NCBI GenBank assembly: GCA_004352715.1
Contig: SCFE01000070.1
Location: 1,084,873-1,148,872 of the forward strand
Origin: Hofstenia miamia
Taxonomy: Eukaryota; Xenacoelomorpha; Acoela
Length of the DNA stretch: 64,000 nt
Direction of reading: 5' to 3'
In this document: in pieces, positions 53,501 through 58,870 of the stretch
Position numbering within the stretch: the first letter of the stretch is position 1
How the letters are laid out: every line of letters starts with the position of its first letter
The notes under the pieces: model-generated
The model's database searches: none
What the model was told of the DNA's origin: nothing
What the model saw: only the letters and a program-made list of their open reading frames with translations
Translations under genes and position numbers: made by a program

Positions 53501-56347
53501 TGTGTGTCAATCATTAGACAATGAATTTACTAGTGGAGTGTACACTTTATTAGTTGATTTTTCCAAAACAATTGACACTATAGATCAAGAGGCTGGATCT
53601 AGTTGCTATGATTATTTTATAGATTCGCAGCACATTTATTTATGGCTCTATTCTTTCACAGCAGGCAGATCTCAAAAACTTTTACATTTGCAAACCAATA
53701 GCAATTTCACTTGGATTCATCACAAGGCACATTTGGTGGCCCAAATATTTATTTTATTGCAAGTGATTCCTTACGATCATATGAATCAAATAGTTTCATT
53801 TTAGAATATTGTGATAATTCTACAGGTCTTGTAACTTGTTTTAAGAATCCTGAAGAATATCAAAAATTGTCGTTAAACAANGAAAAATTTATCAACAATT
53901 GATTGCCTTGCGACAGTTCAAACTCATGTGTGTCAATCATTAGACAATGAATTTACTAGTGGAGTGTACACTTTATTAGTTGATTTTTCCAAAACAATTG
54001 ACACTATAGATCAAGAGGCTGGATCTAGTTGCTATGATTATTTTATAGATTCGCAGCACATTTATTTATGGCTCTATTCTTTCACAGCAGGCAGATCTCA
54101 AAAACTTTTACATTTGCAAACCAATAGCAATTTCACTTGGATTCATCACAAGGCACATTTGGTGGCCCAAATATTTATTTTATTGCAAGTGATTCCTTAC
54201 GATCATATGAATCAAATAGTTTCATTTTAGAATATTGTGATAATTCTACAGGTCTTGTAACTTGTTTTAAGAATCCTGAAGAATATCAAAAATTGTCGTT
54301 AAACAAAGTTGATGATGAAATTAAAACATGGACAACAAAATATAATTTAAAGATTAACGAAACTAAGGCCAAAATGATACGATTTTCACTAAGCCATTCT
54401 AATATATGTCAATGTAATATCACGAACTTAAGCTTTTTACTATGTTAGGAATCATATTTCAATCAAACCTGAGATTCAAACGACACTGTGATAATTTACT
54501 TTCTCGTCTAAATCGTCTTAAATACATCCTAAAATATTTAAAGTCTACATATCAATGATGAAATAAACAAAGTTTTTGATTGTATTATTTTAAGTCGTAT
54601 CAGATATCGTATTTCAGTGTATGGTGCTGATCTGGGAGCTATGCAAAGATTAAATAAATTTCTTACACGATTCTATGTAAAGGATTTCTGCAAAAACCTA
54701 ATAAATGTGTTTAAAGTTAGAGAAAAAGAAGATCATAAACTAGCCAACAAGATCTTAAACAATAAAAAACATCCTATGAATACCTATTTCAATCAACATA
54801 CGAATTCTAGTAACTGCCATTTTCGTAATAATGCCAGATTTAAGATTCCATTAGTACGCACTGAAACATTTAAAAAATATATTTGCTCATCGTGCAATGC
54901 AGATTCTAAACTCATAAATTTGTATTTATTATATTTTACTATTTTCTGTTAAAAAAATTCGCCAGTCTGGACTTGATTTGAGGACAAATAAATGTTATAA
55001 TGTACAACATTTTTACCAACAACCCTCACCATAACTTTTCGATAACAATGATTCAAAGTAACCAGTACAAAACATGGCCCACTGAAATGGCCTTGTAGAA
55101 AATGAAAATGTACATGTTGTATAACATAGATATCTCGATTTCACATTGCAAATATACATTAGGTGTACATAAAATATTGTTGAATTAACATGAAATTAAA
55201 GTTGAATTTAAAAATATTTTCCCTAAATTTTATGTCAGTTGGCCTCTGGTCCAAAATTTTTCACGCTACTCCACTGTTTGCAAAATATATGTATAGTGAA
55301 GAAACGATGTTAGTTACTGGATAAGTCTGCTGTTGACATTGGACATTTTGTCGCAGTTTATGTTTGATTGGAGTTTTTTTGGGTTTTCATAAAACAGTTG
55401 CGCCGCTATCTCACATTTTTTTTCATTTACGAATTATATTTTTAGAACTATTTTGTGAATTTGAACACGAGCTCAAAGTAATTCTCTAATTTAACTTGCA
55501 TAATCAGTAACAATTTTAAATGCATTTTTAAAAAAACTATCACAATGTCAAACAATAGCAAGTGATACTGAAATATGACATAATAATAAATTTTTATTAA
55601 AAACTAGAAATTAGCATTAATTTGTTATTCACTGAGGTCGTCAAATTATTAATGATTCTGATTATGTATCATTTCAAAGGATATTTTTATGTTAATGTTT
55701 CAAATTTTATTGTTTAATTATATTTTTTGTTGCAAAACTGACTATAGATTTTCTAATGTTACATTACAGCAATTTTACTTCATCTATTTTTACTTGGTGG
55801 TTTACCATACCATATTCCATAGAAGATGAGAGCATGATCGTTCTAAGGAAATTAATGCAAAGAAAAAAGTCTAGAAGAATGAAAATTCATTTTTTATCAA
55901 ATAAAGCTTATTTGTTGACGCAATAGCGTCAAGTGAATGAGATTTACAGTAAATAAGGTTAATTGAGTAATTCGTTAAATTCAAATGCCTTTTTTGTATA
56001 ATTTGTTGGTTGTGAGGTTGGAGGTCTGATTTTATAATGTAATCACTTGTCATTGAAAAAATACATTTTTTCAAAAAAGCTAATGGAAATCTATTTTAAG
56101 TGGATTGTTTTGTATCCTTCCCTTAGATTTGGCGCATTTTATAAACTAGTGTGATTGTGGGATGTGTCACTTTATAAGAAAGAGATGATTTGAAACCTGG
56201 CTGGCAAAATAATACTTTAGGTGTTTGTAGATATTGTGACACACAACGTTGAGTAAAATTTTATTAACTTGTATAAACTTTTAGTTCTTCCTTATCTTGG
56301 ACGATGATGTTAAGAAAACAAGAACTTCCGATATTCACGTATTCTAA
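5551..56347 (+). CDS. SIDT: SID-1/SIDT family transmembrane protein (whole gene, 19 exons placed)
   Basis: The family comprises nematode SID-1, the dsRNA channel needed for systemic RNAi, and SIDT1/SIDT2/CHUP proteins of endolysosomal and plasma membranes, linked to nucleic-acid and cholesterol handling. They belong to the CREST superfamily of putative metal-dependent membrane hydrolases. Exons placed: 5551-5685, 8264-8379, 8717-8878, 8971-9115, 19529-19609, 19896-19976, 21365-21485, 31658-31736, 35600-35673, 37091-37231, 39026-39125, 41920-42037, 42125-42261, 43359-43400, 43471-43572, 46135-46302, 49381-49497, 51033-51146, 56285-56347. Phases agree at all joins except the 8/9 join, where at least one exon is missing. 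About 698 residues are seen against roughly 830 in human SIDT1/2. Order: signal peptide, N-terminal beta-rich domain, TM1, TM core, acidic C-terminal tail. The CREST residues are kept: Ser in FNHIVSN, His/Asp in [15 protein letters not shown], and HxxxH in YHDIWHFL. I cannot tell whether it transports RNA or cholesterol. Confidence 0.9.
5686..8263 (+). other. SIDT intron 1
   Basis: AT-rich intron. It contains a (TA)n microsatellite broken by a 93-N gap (6596-6740) and another (TA)n at 8137-8158. It also holds a GC-richer patch at 6805-6895 of unknown origin and repeated CCGGATT motifs at 7175-7225 and 7915-7922 that resemble worn MITE sequence. No gene recognised. Confidence 0.5.
6614..6706. 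other. Assembly gap (93 N) inside a (TA)n microsatellite
   Basis: The N run is flanked on both sides by uninterrupted TA dinucleotides, so the assembly failed in the microsatellite. Confidence 0.95.
8264..8379 (+). CDS. SIDT: SIDT exon 2: N-terminal domain
   Basis: Acceptor TTTTAG at 8258-8263, in phase with exon 1. Encodes [19 protein letters not shown] and DIESFTLPL, the well-conserved family block (V-V-V-R then LPL). The donor is the weak GTTGGA at 8380, leaving two bases (CG) that complete an Arg codon with exon 3. The continuity of the protein across the join supports the weak site. Confidence 0.82.
8717..8878 (+). CDS. SIDT: SIDT exon 3: N-terminal domain, SxSP block
   Basis: Acceptor CTTTAG at 8711-8716, in phase with exon 2. 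Encodes [19 protein letters not shown], matching the family block in which a Cys-containing turn is followed by VxVSxSSP. The 3' end was chosen at GTATAA (8879) because it alone gives the phase needed by exon 4 while keeping the block. An earlier donor cannot be excluded, so the last eight or so residues are uncertain. Confidence 0.72.
8971..9115 (+). CDS. SIDT: SIDT exon 4: N-terminal domain, VSP and SDDD block
   Basis: Acceptor ATTTTAG ends at 8970. Encodes [17 protein letters not shown] and [19 protein letters not shown], equivalent to the family's SPSQPxYF and KVxSDxxxPCSVVSVQN. Donor GTGAGT at 9116, phase 0. Confidence 0.85.
10540..10700. repeat. Degenerate tandem of GGCGCTATAAT motif with ATA/ATT tract
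   Basis: About four imperfect copies of a TATTCAG(C/T/A)GGCGCTATAAT unit, 30-40 bases apart, run into (ATA)n. This is followed by (ATT)n and ATGGCGC, so the end of the tract is roughly palindromic around 10670. Confidence 0.6.
11118..11837 (+). mobile_element. LINE 3' fragment (RT thumb and tail)
   Basis: One long open frame with [53 protein letters not shown] and DLLLFNRLL, then RTRSDD-like sequence and [19 protein letters not shown]. This is the region after the RT palm in CR1/L2-type LINEs. It is the same family as 1-1105 but keeps its frame for about 240 codons. No RT palm, endonuclease or tail repeat is present, so it is a 5'-truncated, internally sheared copy. Confidence 0.75.
12285..13647. 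repeat. 1363-bp segment, first copy of an apparently false duplication
   Basis: This segment, starting at a run of seven C, recurs at 13649-15011 right after the single N at 13648, apparently without change. The 63-codon frame at 12858-13049 is therefore seen twice. No protein family is recognised in it. Confidence 0.85.
13649..15011. repeat. 1363-bp segment, second copy
   Basis: Copy of 12285-13647. The copy boundary coincides with the single N, which is what two overlapping contigs joined without merging would give. Confidence 0.85.
15107..15519. repeat. Small contig between two single Ns, allelic copy of 16473-16883
   Basis: Bounded by N at 15106 and 15520. It matches 16473-16883 almost base for base, with small indels in the T-run and near GCAATTGATTATT. 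It is best read as a stray haplotype contig placed in the intron. Confidence 0.82.
15521..18070. other. Intronic stretch with no recognised gene
   Basis: AT-rich DNA. The open frames at 15606-15944 (minus) and 16957-17187 (plus) show no family similarity. A minus-strand frame at about 16870-17110 is also open with plausible composition but is unassigned. (TA)n tracts lie at 17924-17945 and 18055-18070. Confidence 0.4.
18071..18310 (+). mobile_element. Mariner-like transposase fragment
   Basis: Begins with CCGGGTGTTTCAAAAGTTT, which resembles a mariner terminal repeat, right after a TA tract. At 18122-18300 the plus strand encodes [18 protein letters not shown], then [19 protein letters not shown]. 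This matches the QQDGAPxH block containing the second catalytic Asp of mariner/Tc3-type transposases. Only this block survives, so it is a deleted relic. Confidence 0.7.
18350..18425. repeat. TCGAG-rich repeat, element end
   Basis: Alternating TCGAG / ACTCGA motifs end in GAGTACTTGCAGTGCCC just before a (TA)n tract. The end resembles the one at 19030-19053 (GAGTACTTGCAGGGCCC). Probably one end of a MITE family. Confidence 0.5.
18457..18679. other. Assembly gap (223 N) inside (TA)n
   Basis: Both flanks are pure TA repeats (18427-18456 and 18680-18710). Confidence 0.95.
18711..19054. mobile_element. Candidate MITE with TCGAG-rich ends
   Basis: Left end TAGGCCCCTGCGAGT and right end (reverse complement) TAGGGCCCTGCAAGT form a 15-base imperfect inverted repeat, and both ends lead into TCGAGT-rich sequence. 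No coding capacity. A clear target-site duplication is not visible because the left flank is a TA microsatellite. Confidence 0.5.
19529..19609 (+). CDS. SIDT: SIDT exon 5: candidate cassette or alternative exon
   Basis: An 81-base phase 0-0 exon with good sites (AATGCAG before, GTGAGC after), encoding [20 protein letters not shown]. Vertebrate SIDT proteins have no residues here: exon 4 aligns directly to exon 6. Inclusion or skipping keeps the frame. It is the same length and phase as exon 6 and shares a faint RxxR...R pattern with it. Confidence 0.5.
19896..19976 (+). CDS. SIDT: SIDT exon 6: C-P/S-V-D block
   Basis: Acceptor TTTTTAG, donor GTAAGT, phase 0-0, 81 bases. Encodes [20 protein letters not shown], equivalent to the family's CPVYDLDNNVEFxGxYQTMTK block. 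Confidence 0.85.
20112..20173 (+). repeat. Left arm of a distant inverted repeat
   Basis: Reads ATAACTTTAT, a T-run, then TTTGCGGCCGATAAGGC and ends CTGTAGCCGGCCG. The reverse complement of 23401-23450 is the same sequence lacking a 15-base insert. Confidence 0.65.
20625..21268 (+). mobile_element. L2/CR1-type LINE 3' fragment with (TCTTA)n tail
   Basis: The open frame 20668-21087 encodes [20 protein letters not shown], then a variant of the RT thumb pattern in which a hydrophobic run precedes [14 protein letters not shown]. It matches LKRAGV...IQKRALRII in LINE RTs. About 150 bases later the sequence ends in ATTATCTTATCTTATCTTA, the short tandem tail typical of this LINE type. It is a 5'-truncated insertion in SIDT intron 6. 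Confidence 0.72.
21365..21485 (+). CDS. SIDT: SIDT exon 7: end of the N-terminal domain
   Basis: Acceptor TTTTTTAG, phase 0. Encodes [19 protein letters not shown] and a Cys-containing tail, equivalent to FPxNSFYVVVVVKxEDxxCG. Donor GTAAGC at 21486, phase 1. Confidence 0.85.
21573..21732. mobile_element. 160-bp hAT-type MITE with TIRs and 8-bp TSD
   Basis: The left terminus CAGAGATGGAATCG is the exact reverse complement of the right terminus CGATTCCATCTCTG. The flanks are TTGTGAAC on the left and TTCTGAAC on the right, an 8-base target duplication with one mismatch, as expected for hAT. The interior is rich in TCCGGATCCGAAA motifs and has no coding capacity. It sits 87 bases after SIDT exon 7. 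Confidence 0.85.
23077..23160. repeat. 42-bp unit, two tandem copies
   Basis: The unit beginning ATCAATATGTCAAGAGCACT occurs twice in succession without change. It is a simple tandem duplication in the intron. Confidence 0.85.
23401..23450 (-). repeat. Right arm of the inverted repeat (partner of 20112-20173)
   Basis: CGGCCGGCTACATGCCTTAT and on to AAGTTAT is the reverse complement of the left arm apart from the left arm's 15-base insert. The two arms flank SIDT exon 7, so they are more likely two copies of a short element than the ends of one transposon. Confidence 0.6.
23479..23714. other. Assembly gap (236 N)
   Basis: Run of N; not in a microsatellite on either side. Confidence 0.95.
25780..26191. 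repeat. (TA)n microsatellite cluster broken by a 330-N gap
   Basis: TA tracts flank the gap at 25806-26135. Another TA tract follows at 26166-26190. Confidence 0.9.
27605..28107 (-). mobile_element. Tc1-like transposase C-terminal fragment
   Basis: The minus strand from the gap edge at 28107 down to a stop at 27690 encodes [20 protein letters not shown], then [20 protein letters not shown] and [11 protein letters not shown]. This contains the second catalytic Asp (QQDGATPH) and the D/E-containing PxSxDLxxIEN block of Tc1 transposases. The frame is intact where visible. The left end TAGTTGGCTGCAAAAAAATG next to TA (27604) looks like a Tc1 terminus. The N-terminal half lies in or beyond the adjoining gap. 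Confidence 0.85.
28108..29094. other. Assembly gap (987 N)
   Basis: It follows the Tc1 fragment directly and ends in a (TA)n tract, and probably hides the rest of the transposon. Confidence 0.95.
29985..30095. repeat. TCGGCTCG-rich repeat
   Basis: GC-rich patch with repeated GGCTCG, including TCGGCTCGGCTCGGCTCG, in AT-rich DNA. It is similar in style to the TCGAG repeats near 18.4 and 19 kb and is probably a MITE remnant. Confidence 0.5.
30181..31180. other. Assembly gap, exactly 1000 N
   Basis: Exactly 1000 N, a placeholder for unknown length, 477 bases before the SIDT TM1 exon. Confidence 0.98.
31658..31736 (+). CDS. SIDT: SIDT exon 8: first transmembrane segment
   Basis: Acceptor ATACTTAG; two bases complete the codon begun in exon 7. 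Encodes [19 protein letters not shown] and AWYG, a single hydrophobic helix at the position of TM1. Donor GGGTAAGT, leaving two bases. Confidence 0.75.
31737..35599 (+). other. SIDT intron(s) 8, cytosolic-loop exon not located
   Basis: The phase after exon 8 (two bases over) does not fit exon 9 (phase 0), so at least one exon of length 3n+1 lies here. One untested candidate starts at 31968 after TTTGCTAG. It would fit the phase and encodes a basic, polar stretch ([14 protein letters not shown]), but its possible donors are weak. The rest is AT-rich, with a (TA)n at 31764-31792 and the minisatellite. Confidence 0.45.
32140..32469. repeat. 33-bp minisatellite, 10 copies
   Basis: The unit TATCAGCATCAATGTTTTGA continues GCGTCTTTTCTTG for 33 bases and repeats ten times with one or two substitutions per copy (for example GTC/GGC, CTT/CTC). 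Since 33 is a multiple of three, several frames stay open on both strands. No splice evidence links it to SIDT coding sequence, so I treat it as intronic. Confidence 0.93.
35600..35673 (+). CDS. SIDT: SIDT exon 9: conserved DLA segment before TM2
   Basis: Acceptor TTATTTTAG. Encodes [20 protein letters not shown] then NSYYK, equivalent to the family's L-x-V-x-DLA-R-K-D...KKYxxYFW stretch. Donor AAGTAATT, leaving two bases that complete Lys with exon 10. Confidence 0.8.
37091..37231 (+). CDS. SIDT: SIDT exon 10: TM2 and Cys-rich loop
   Basis: Acceptor ACGTTTAG. Encodes [15 protein letters not shown] and [19 protein letters not shown], a near-diagnostic match to the family's GNQDICYYNFLCAHPLG. 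Donor GTTAGA, phase 2. Confidence 0.93.
37760..38277. repeat. 518-bp intronic segment, first copy of an apparently false duplication
   Basis: Repeated at 38279-38796 directly after the single N at 38278, apparently identical, including the internal (TA)n. Confidence 0.85.
38279..38796. repeat. 518-bp segment, second copy
   Basis: Copy of 37760-38277. The copy boundary falls on the single N. Confidence 0.85.
39026..39125 (+). CDS. SIDT: SIDT exon 11: conserved Ser helix
   Basis: Acceptor TTATTTAG. Encodes [20 protein letters not shown] then [11 protein letters not shown]. The Ser of HIVSN aligns with the conserved CREST-family Ser. Donor GTTTGT, phase 0. Confidence 0.92.
41920..42037 (+). 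CDS. SIDT: SIDT exon 12: H/D metal-site motif
   Basis: Acceptor CTTAATAG. Encodes [20 protein letters not shown], then [10 protein letters not shown]. The His of ACYHVCPN and the Asp completed at the exon 12/13 junction are two of the conserved CREST residues. Donor GTAAGT, phase 1. Confidence 0.95.
42125..42261 (+). CDS. SIDT: SIDT exon 13: KRHPDI motif and TM helix
   Basis: Separated from exon 12 by an 87-base intron. Encodes [20 protein letters not shown] then a hydrophobic helix ending in [11 protein letters not shown] is strongly conserved in the family. Donor GTAATT, phase 0. Confidence 0.95.
43359..43400 (+). CDS. SIDT: SIDT exon 14: short TM microexon
   Basis: A 42-base, phase 0-0 exon (acceptor TTTCAG, donor GTAAGT) encoding [14 protein letters not shown]. 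It fits the helix after the KRHPDI exon and is followed by a 70-base intron. Confidence 0.72.
43471..43572 (+). CDS. SIDT: SIDT exon 15: TM helix (3' end uncertain)
   Basis: Acceptor TTATTTAG. Encodes [19 protein letters not shown] then [10 protein letters not shown], similar to the family's WFWVIFSAIHVL...MGRF. The end at 43572 is set only by phase (donor GTTTTT is weak). A donor at 43584 (GTATTT) would give another phase. Vertebrate proteins have about 30 more residues before exon 16, so an exon may be missing. Confidence 0.65.
46135..46302 (+). CDS. SIDT: SIDT exon 16: two TM helices
   Basis: Acceptor TTATTTTAG. Encodes [20 protein letters not shown], then [20 protein letters not shown] and MKGC. 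It aligns with VGNLVNWSFALFG...FICNLLLYLAFYIIMK of SIDT1/2. Donor GTAAGT, phase 0. Confidence 0.9.
46522..47833 (-). mobile_element. Full-length mariner element (1312 bp) with TIRs and TA duplication
   Basis: The left terminus CAGGGTGAGGATAAAGTCAC and the right terminus read inward, CAGGGTCAGGATAAAGTCAT, form inverted repeats with two differences. The element is flanked by TA on both sides (46520-46521 and 47834-47835). Length is typical for mariner. It lies in SIDT intron 16, opposite to the gene, and ends less than 300 bases past the exon 16 donor region. Confidence 0.92.
46757..47688 (-). pseudogene. Mariner-family transposase, frameshifted
   Basis: The ATG at 47688 ([13 protein letters not shown]) opens the N-terminal DNA-binding part. 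It continues in another frame with [20 protein letters not shown] and the linker [10 protein letters not shown]. The catalytic part (47221-46757) holds [20 protein letters not shown], a worn second Asp block ([13 protein letters not shown] where QDGA would be) and [20 protein letters not shown]. At least two frameshifts and the loss of the second catalytic Asp (N in HQNRA) show that it is inactive. Confidence 0.85.
47834..49380 (+). other. Rest of SIDT intron 16
   Basis: AT-rich DNA with no recognised gene. A short telomere-like patch (CCTAACCCTAAAACCCTAACCC) lies near 48368-48390, and a GC-richer patch at 48830-48900 is unassigned. Confidence 0.45.
49381..49497 (+). CDS. SIDT: SIDT exon 17: TM helix
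   Basis: Acceptor GTATTTAG at 49380 gives phase 0 and encodes [20 protein letters not shown], then [11 protein letters not shown] and TATSDWK. It matches KVLPVPLFCIVATAVMWAAALYFF of SIDT1/2. Donor GTATTA, phase 0. Confidence 0.9.
49498..51032 (+). other. SIDT intron 17
   Basis: AT-rich, no recognised gene or element. Several open frames of 60-78 codons show no family similarity. Confidence 0.45.
51033..51146 (+). CDS. SIDT: SIDT exon 18: HxxxH metal-site helix
   Basis: Acceptor TTTTTAG. Encodes [20 protein letters not shown] then FALFFSFM, almost identical in pattern to the family's [23 protein letters not shown]. The H-x3-H pair is the last part of the CREST site. Donor GTAAGT, phase 0. 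Confidence 0.96.
51688..52967 (-). mobile_element. piggyBac-like element with TIRs, internally deleted
   Basis: The left end CCCTCTGATGCATAAGC follows TTAA (51684-51687). The right end read inward is CCCTCTGATACATAAGC, next to TTAG, a worn TTAA target site. At about 1280 bp the element is too short for a complete piggyBac transposase. Its interior carries the minus-strand transposase fragment described separately, plus a single-N contig join at 52600. It is inserted in SIDT intron 18. Confidence 0.9.
51900..52815 (-). pseudogene. piggyBac transposase fragment
   Basis: On the minus strand from 52812: [30 protein letters not shown], then [18 protein letters not shown], then [34 protein letters not shown], and C-terminally a Cys-rich zinc-finger-like tail with CQCCEKPVC and LCCVNCAC in a shifted frame (about 51900-52010). 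This is the order of a piggyBac DDE domain second half plus its Cys-rich C-terminus. Stops, a frameshift near 51990 and a missing N-terminal half make it dead. Confidence 0.85.
53456..53880. repeat. 425-bp segment, first copy of an apparently false duplication
   Basis: Recurs at 53882-54306 immediately after the single N at 53881, apparently identical. Confidence 0.85.
53882..54306. repeat. 425-bp segment, second copy
   Basis: Copy of 53456-53880. The duplication boundary is the single N. Confidence 0.85.
54956..56284 (+). other. End of SIDT intron 18
   Basis: AT-rich DNA with no recognised element. A frame at 55770-55918 is open after a plausible acceptor (ATTACAG) but matches nothing and is out of phase with exon 18. 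Confidence 0.45.
56285..56347 (+). CDS. SIDT: SIDT exon 19: acidic C-terminal tail and stop
   Basis: Acceptor AACTTTTAG, in phase with exon 18. Encodes [20 protein letters not shown] then TAA. Human SIDT1/2 end in LLTLDDDL...IPVF, so the tail pattern, its length and the final V-F agree. This fixes the 3' end of the coding sequence. Confidence 0.93.
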   Translation, partial: FFLILDDDVKKTRTSDIHVF

Positions 56348-58536
56348 ACTGCAATTTCCAATTGCATTATCGCTTTTGCGATGTAAATTTTCGCTTATAG
56401 CTTCCTTTCCATTTTGTATTTTGTATTTTTGATTTAGCAGTATTCATTATTTCTAAATATAGTTTTAAATTTAGTACGATACTTTTTGTTTAATCGATAT
56501 TAAACCGATTTGTGTCCATTTTCAATTTTAATCATTAATTCAATATGCAAGTGAAGGGAAAATTCGAATGCCTACATCTACTACATAGAGCACAATTTAT
56601 TTCTTGAAAAAGACGTTAAATTTCTTGATTGTTTGCAACAATCTATTTTTTATAATAATTTCTAATGCAATTTTTTTTAGAAATTGATGATATTTTCTAA
56701 ACTAGTCTGTGAGACAATGAAAAATTCTACTTTTATAGGCCACTGTGTATTCTTTTAAGATTACATACCCCTACAATCAATTTAAAAAATTCGTTTTAAA
56801 TTTATCAAAACTGATTTTTAAAAATTTGCATTCAGAAGAGTAATAGAAATAGCGCAGCTTAACGGTTATTAAATTTTTACTAGTGCTGAATACCTGAAAT
56901 ATTAGTGTTGAACTTTTTTGCCGGATTGTTATTATTAGTATTTAAAAGAATTTCTTTGAAAGCGGCTGAATAACTAGTTGCATCCATATCCATATTGAAA
57001 TACAACATATCTTATGCCATTTTTACTGACATTTACTTTCAATTATTTCACTAGTAAAATCCTAATGACACAGCAAGTAATGTTCATATTGACATCGAAG
57101 CAGTTTTATTCGCTTCTACCTTAAATAGCGCCATCCTTTCTTTAAGCACTCTAGTTTACATTTTTCTACAATCCTTCAACACATCAGGAATCCGTATTTA
57201 TTTACTAATAATGGAATGGCTTTTTTCAGTAAAGAATTTTTTCAAATTATCAGTTCTTGTCTATTTATTGCATTTTACCAAGAAACTAGATAAAGTCATA
57301 AGTGGGCTTAGGTTGGATGTGATTTAAGCTATAATGAAAATTGTATGAGAAAATGTGAGCAACGTGCATATACATTAACAATACTGAAGTAGAAATGGCT
57401 TTTTATAGTGTAGTCTTTAAAATTCCGATTTTTATTAAGTTATTTCATATTGAATTTATCATTAGTTACATTTTTATCAAGGTGATGCATGTTTACATAG
57501 CCCTCGCCATCCTCGCATTTAGTGGAGGCGAATGCATGAATTTGATTGGTTTATCTACAAATATTTAACAAATATCTGTAAATAAATAAATCAAATTAAT
57601 GCGCTTGCCTCCGATAACTGCGAGAATAGCAAGGCTTGTGTAAATATGTATCGCCTTGATTTTTATACAATTTTTCCATCAAATATTTGAAAATAGAGCG
57701 TACGGATTTCATATATAATGACAAAAGGATTGTTAATTTGAATTTTCTATGAATTAAATTCAGATGCAGGAGGTTGCTTGTTTGGGAAATTGATTTTGTT
57801 AGGCTAGGTAAAAAATATGCGTCAATCATGGTACATAACATTTGTAAAATTTATGTTTCCCTTTTGGATCAATAACTACCTTGAAATTGCATGTATATGA
57901 ATTAGTTTACTTGCACTCAAGCGAGGATTGAAGCATGCTTAATCATGATGGGCATTGCAGAATTTATGTTATAAAAATAACACTTACTTTTTCAGAATGA
58001 ACCTAATGCAAAAAATTGATATCATTCAATAACATATTCTAAGAGAAGAAATTAATATAATGCAATACTTATTTGTCAGATTTAAACCAGTCATGCAATC
58101 ATCGTAACATACTGATATCACTTAAGATGTTTATAATATAATAGAGGCAAAAGTGGACAGAAATTTGACATCAGATAAAAAAGTTTGCTTTATAATTTGC
58201 ATTTGTCATTGACGTTGCATAGATAGAATACATTTTCTATATATACTGTCTTTTTTAGTTAATAAGTTCAAAATCATATTAAATTGGATGATGTCAAACC
58301 TGACACCGAATCTATTTTGACCTAGACCTGATTTAATCGCTACAAACATGATCTGAAGTCTAATCTCACCTGATTAGTCATGGCAGACCTGCCCTAAAAA
58401 CGGTCAAAAACAATTTCAAAATATTCATTCCACTAAGAGATATATTTCGCTCAACATAAGCATTGTCAATTTACAAAAATTCTCTCTACATATGCATTAA
58501 TTAATTAAAAGATATTATTATGCAATTAAACATTGA
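56348..58536. other. Intergenic region downstream of SIDT
   Basis: AT-rich, no gene recognised apart from the hairpin at 57471-57672. The SIDT 3' UTR must begin here, but I could not choose a polyadenylation site. Confidence 0.45.
57471..57672. repeat. Imperfect ~95-bp-arm inverted repeat (hairpin)
   Basis: The left arm (TATCAAGGTGATGCATGTTT onward, through CCTCGCCATCCTCGC) matches the reverse complement of 57573-57672 (ATCAAGGCGATACATATTTA onward, through CTTGCTATTCTCGC) at roughly 70-75 percent by eye. The loop is only a few bases. It could be a fold-back MITE or two head-to-head copies of a short element. Confidence 0.72.
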
Positions 58537-58870
58537 TTAGAAGTAATGATATATGTAATCATCTTTGGTGGTAAGGCTTGGTTGCATTGATCTTATGAAT
58601 ATACTTTCAATTACTTTTAAATTTTGGTGGATGGTAGATCTTAAAATTTTGATGTTATGATTTAATTCACATTTTCTTAGGTGTTCTGACATTGTTGATT
58701 TTGTTTCGTGTTCTATTATTCTTTTGTTTAGTTGTCTGTCACTATATCCAATATAGTGCTTACCACAGGTGCAATTGATTTTATTAATAACATTGGACTT
58801 ATAACCAATTTCAACAAAGGCTGTTTTTGTGCTTCCTATAAATGGTTTCAGAATGATGTGCTCTTAAGAA
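58537..58870 (-). mobile_element. GIY-YIG endonuclease domain of a Penelope-like (or similar) retroelement
   Basis: On the minus strand, an open frame ending at a stop at 58537-58539 encodes KPFIGSTKTAFVEIGYKSNV, then NKINCTCGKHYIGYSDRQLN with R-I-I-E-H following, then SEHLRKCELNHNI and VIESIFIRSMQPSLTTKDD. This is the GIY-YIG pattern: CxCG-x-x-YIG, L-x-x-R-x-x-EH, an H-like closing block and the IE-x-x-x-I-x-x-x-x-P-x-L tail. It is the C-terminal domain of Penelope-like elements and some LINEs. No RT part is visible upstream (right), where a stop interrupts near 58870. Confidence 0.78.

Larger units (their letters stand above)
53290..54955 (+). mobile_element. LINE RT remnant with a falsely duplicated segment
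   Basis: Pieces in several frames follow the RT order: [20 protein letters not shown], then [18 protein letters not shown] (the F-D-x-x-K-A-F-D-T-V-D block), then [13 protein letters not shown] (worn PQG block), EYCDNS in place of [18 protein letters not shown], and a tail at 54617-54952 with [18 protein letters not shown]. The catalytic residues are lost. The 53456-53880 part is repeated at 53882-54306 around the single N at 53881. Confidence 0.78.

Noticed and set aside
55770-55918. SIDT exon candidate ending in a basic tail
   Set aside because: Out of phase with exon 18 and no family resemblance; 56285-56347 matches the expected C-terminus.
57485-57560. Short frame with signal-peptide character (MHVYIALAILAFSGGEC) that could splice in phase to the metalloprotease exon
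   Set aside because: It lies entirely inside the left arm of the inverted repeat at 57471-57672, its donor is weak, and it would skip part of the propeptide.
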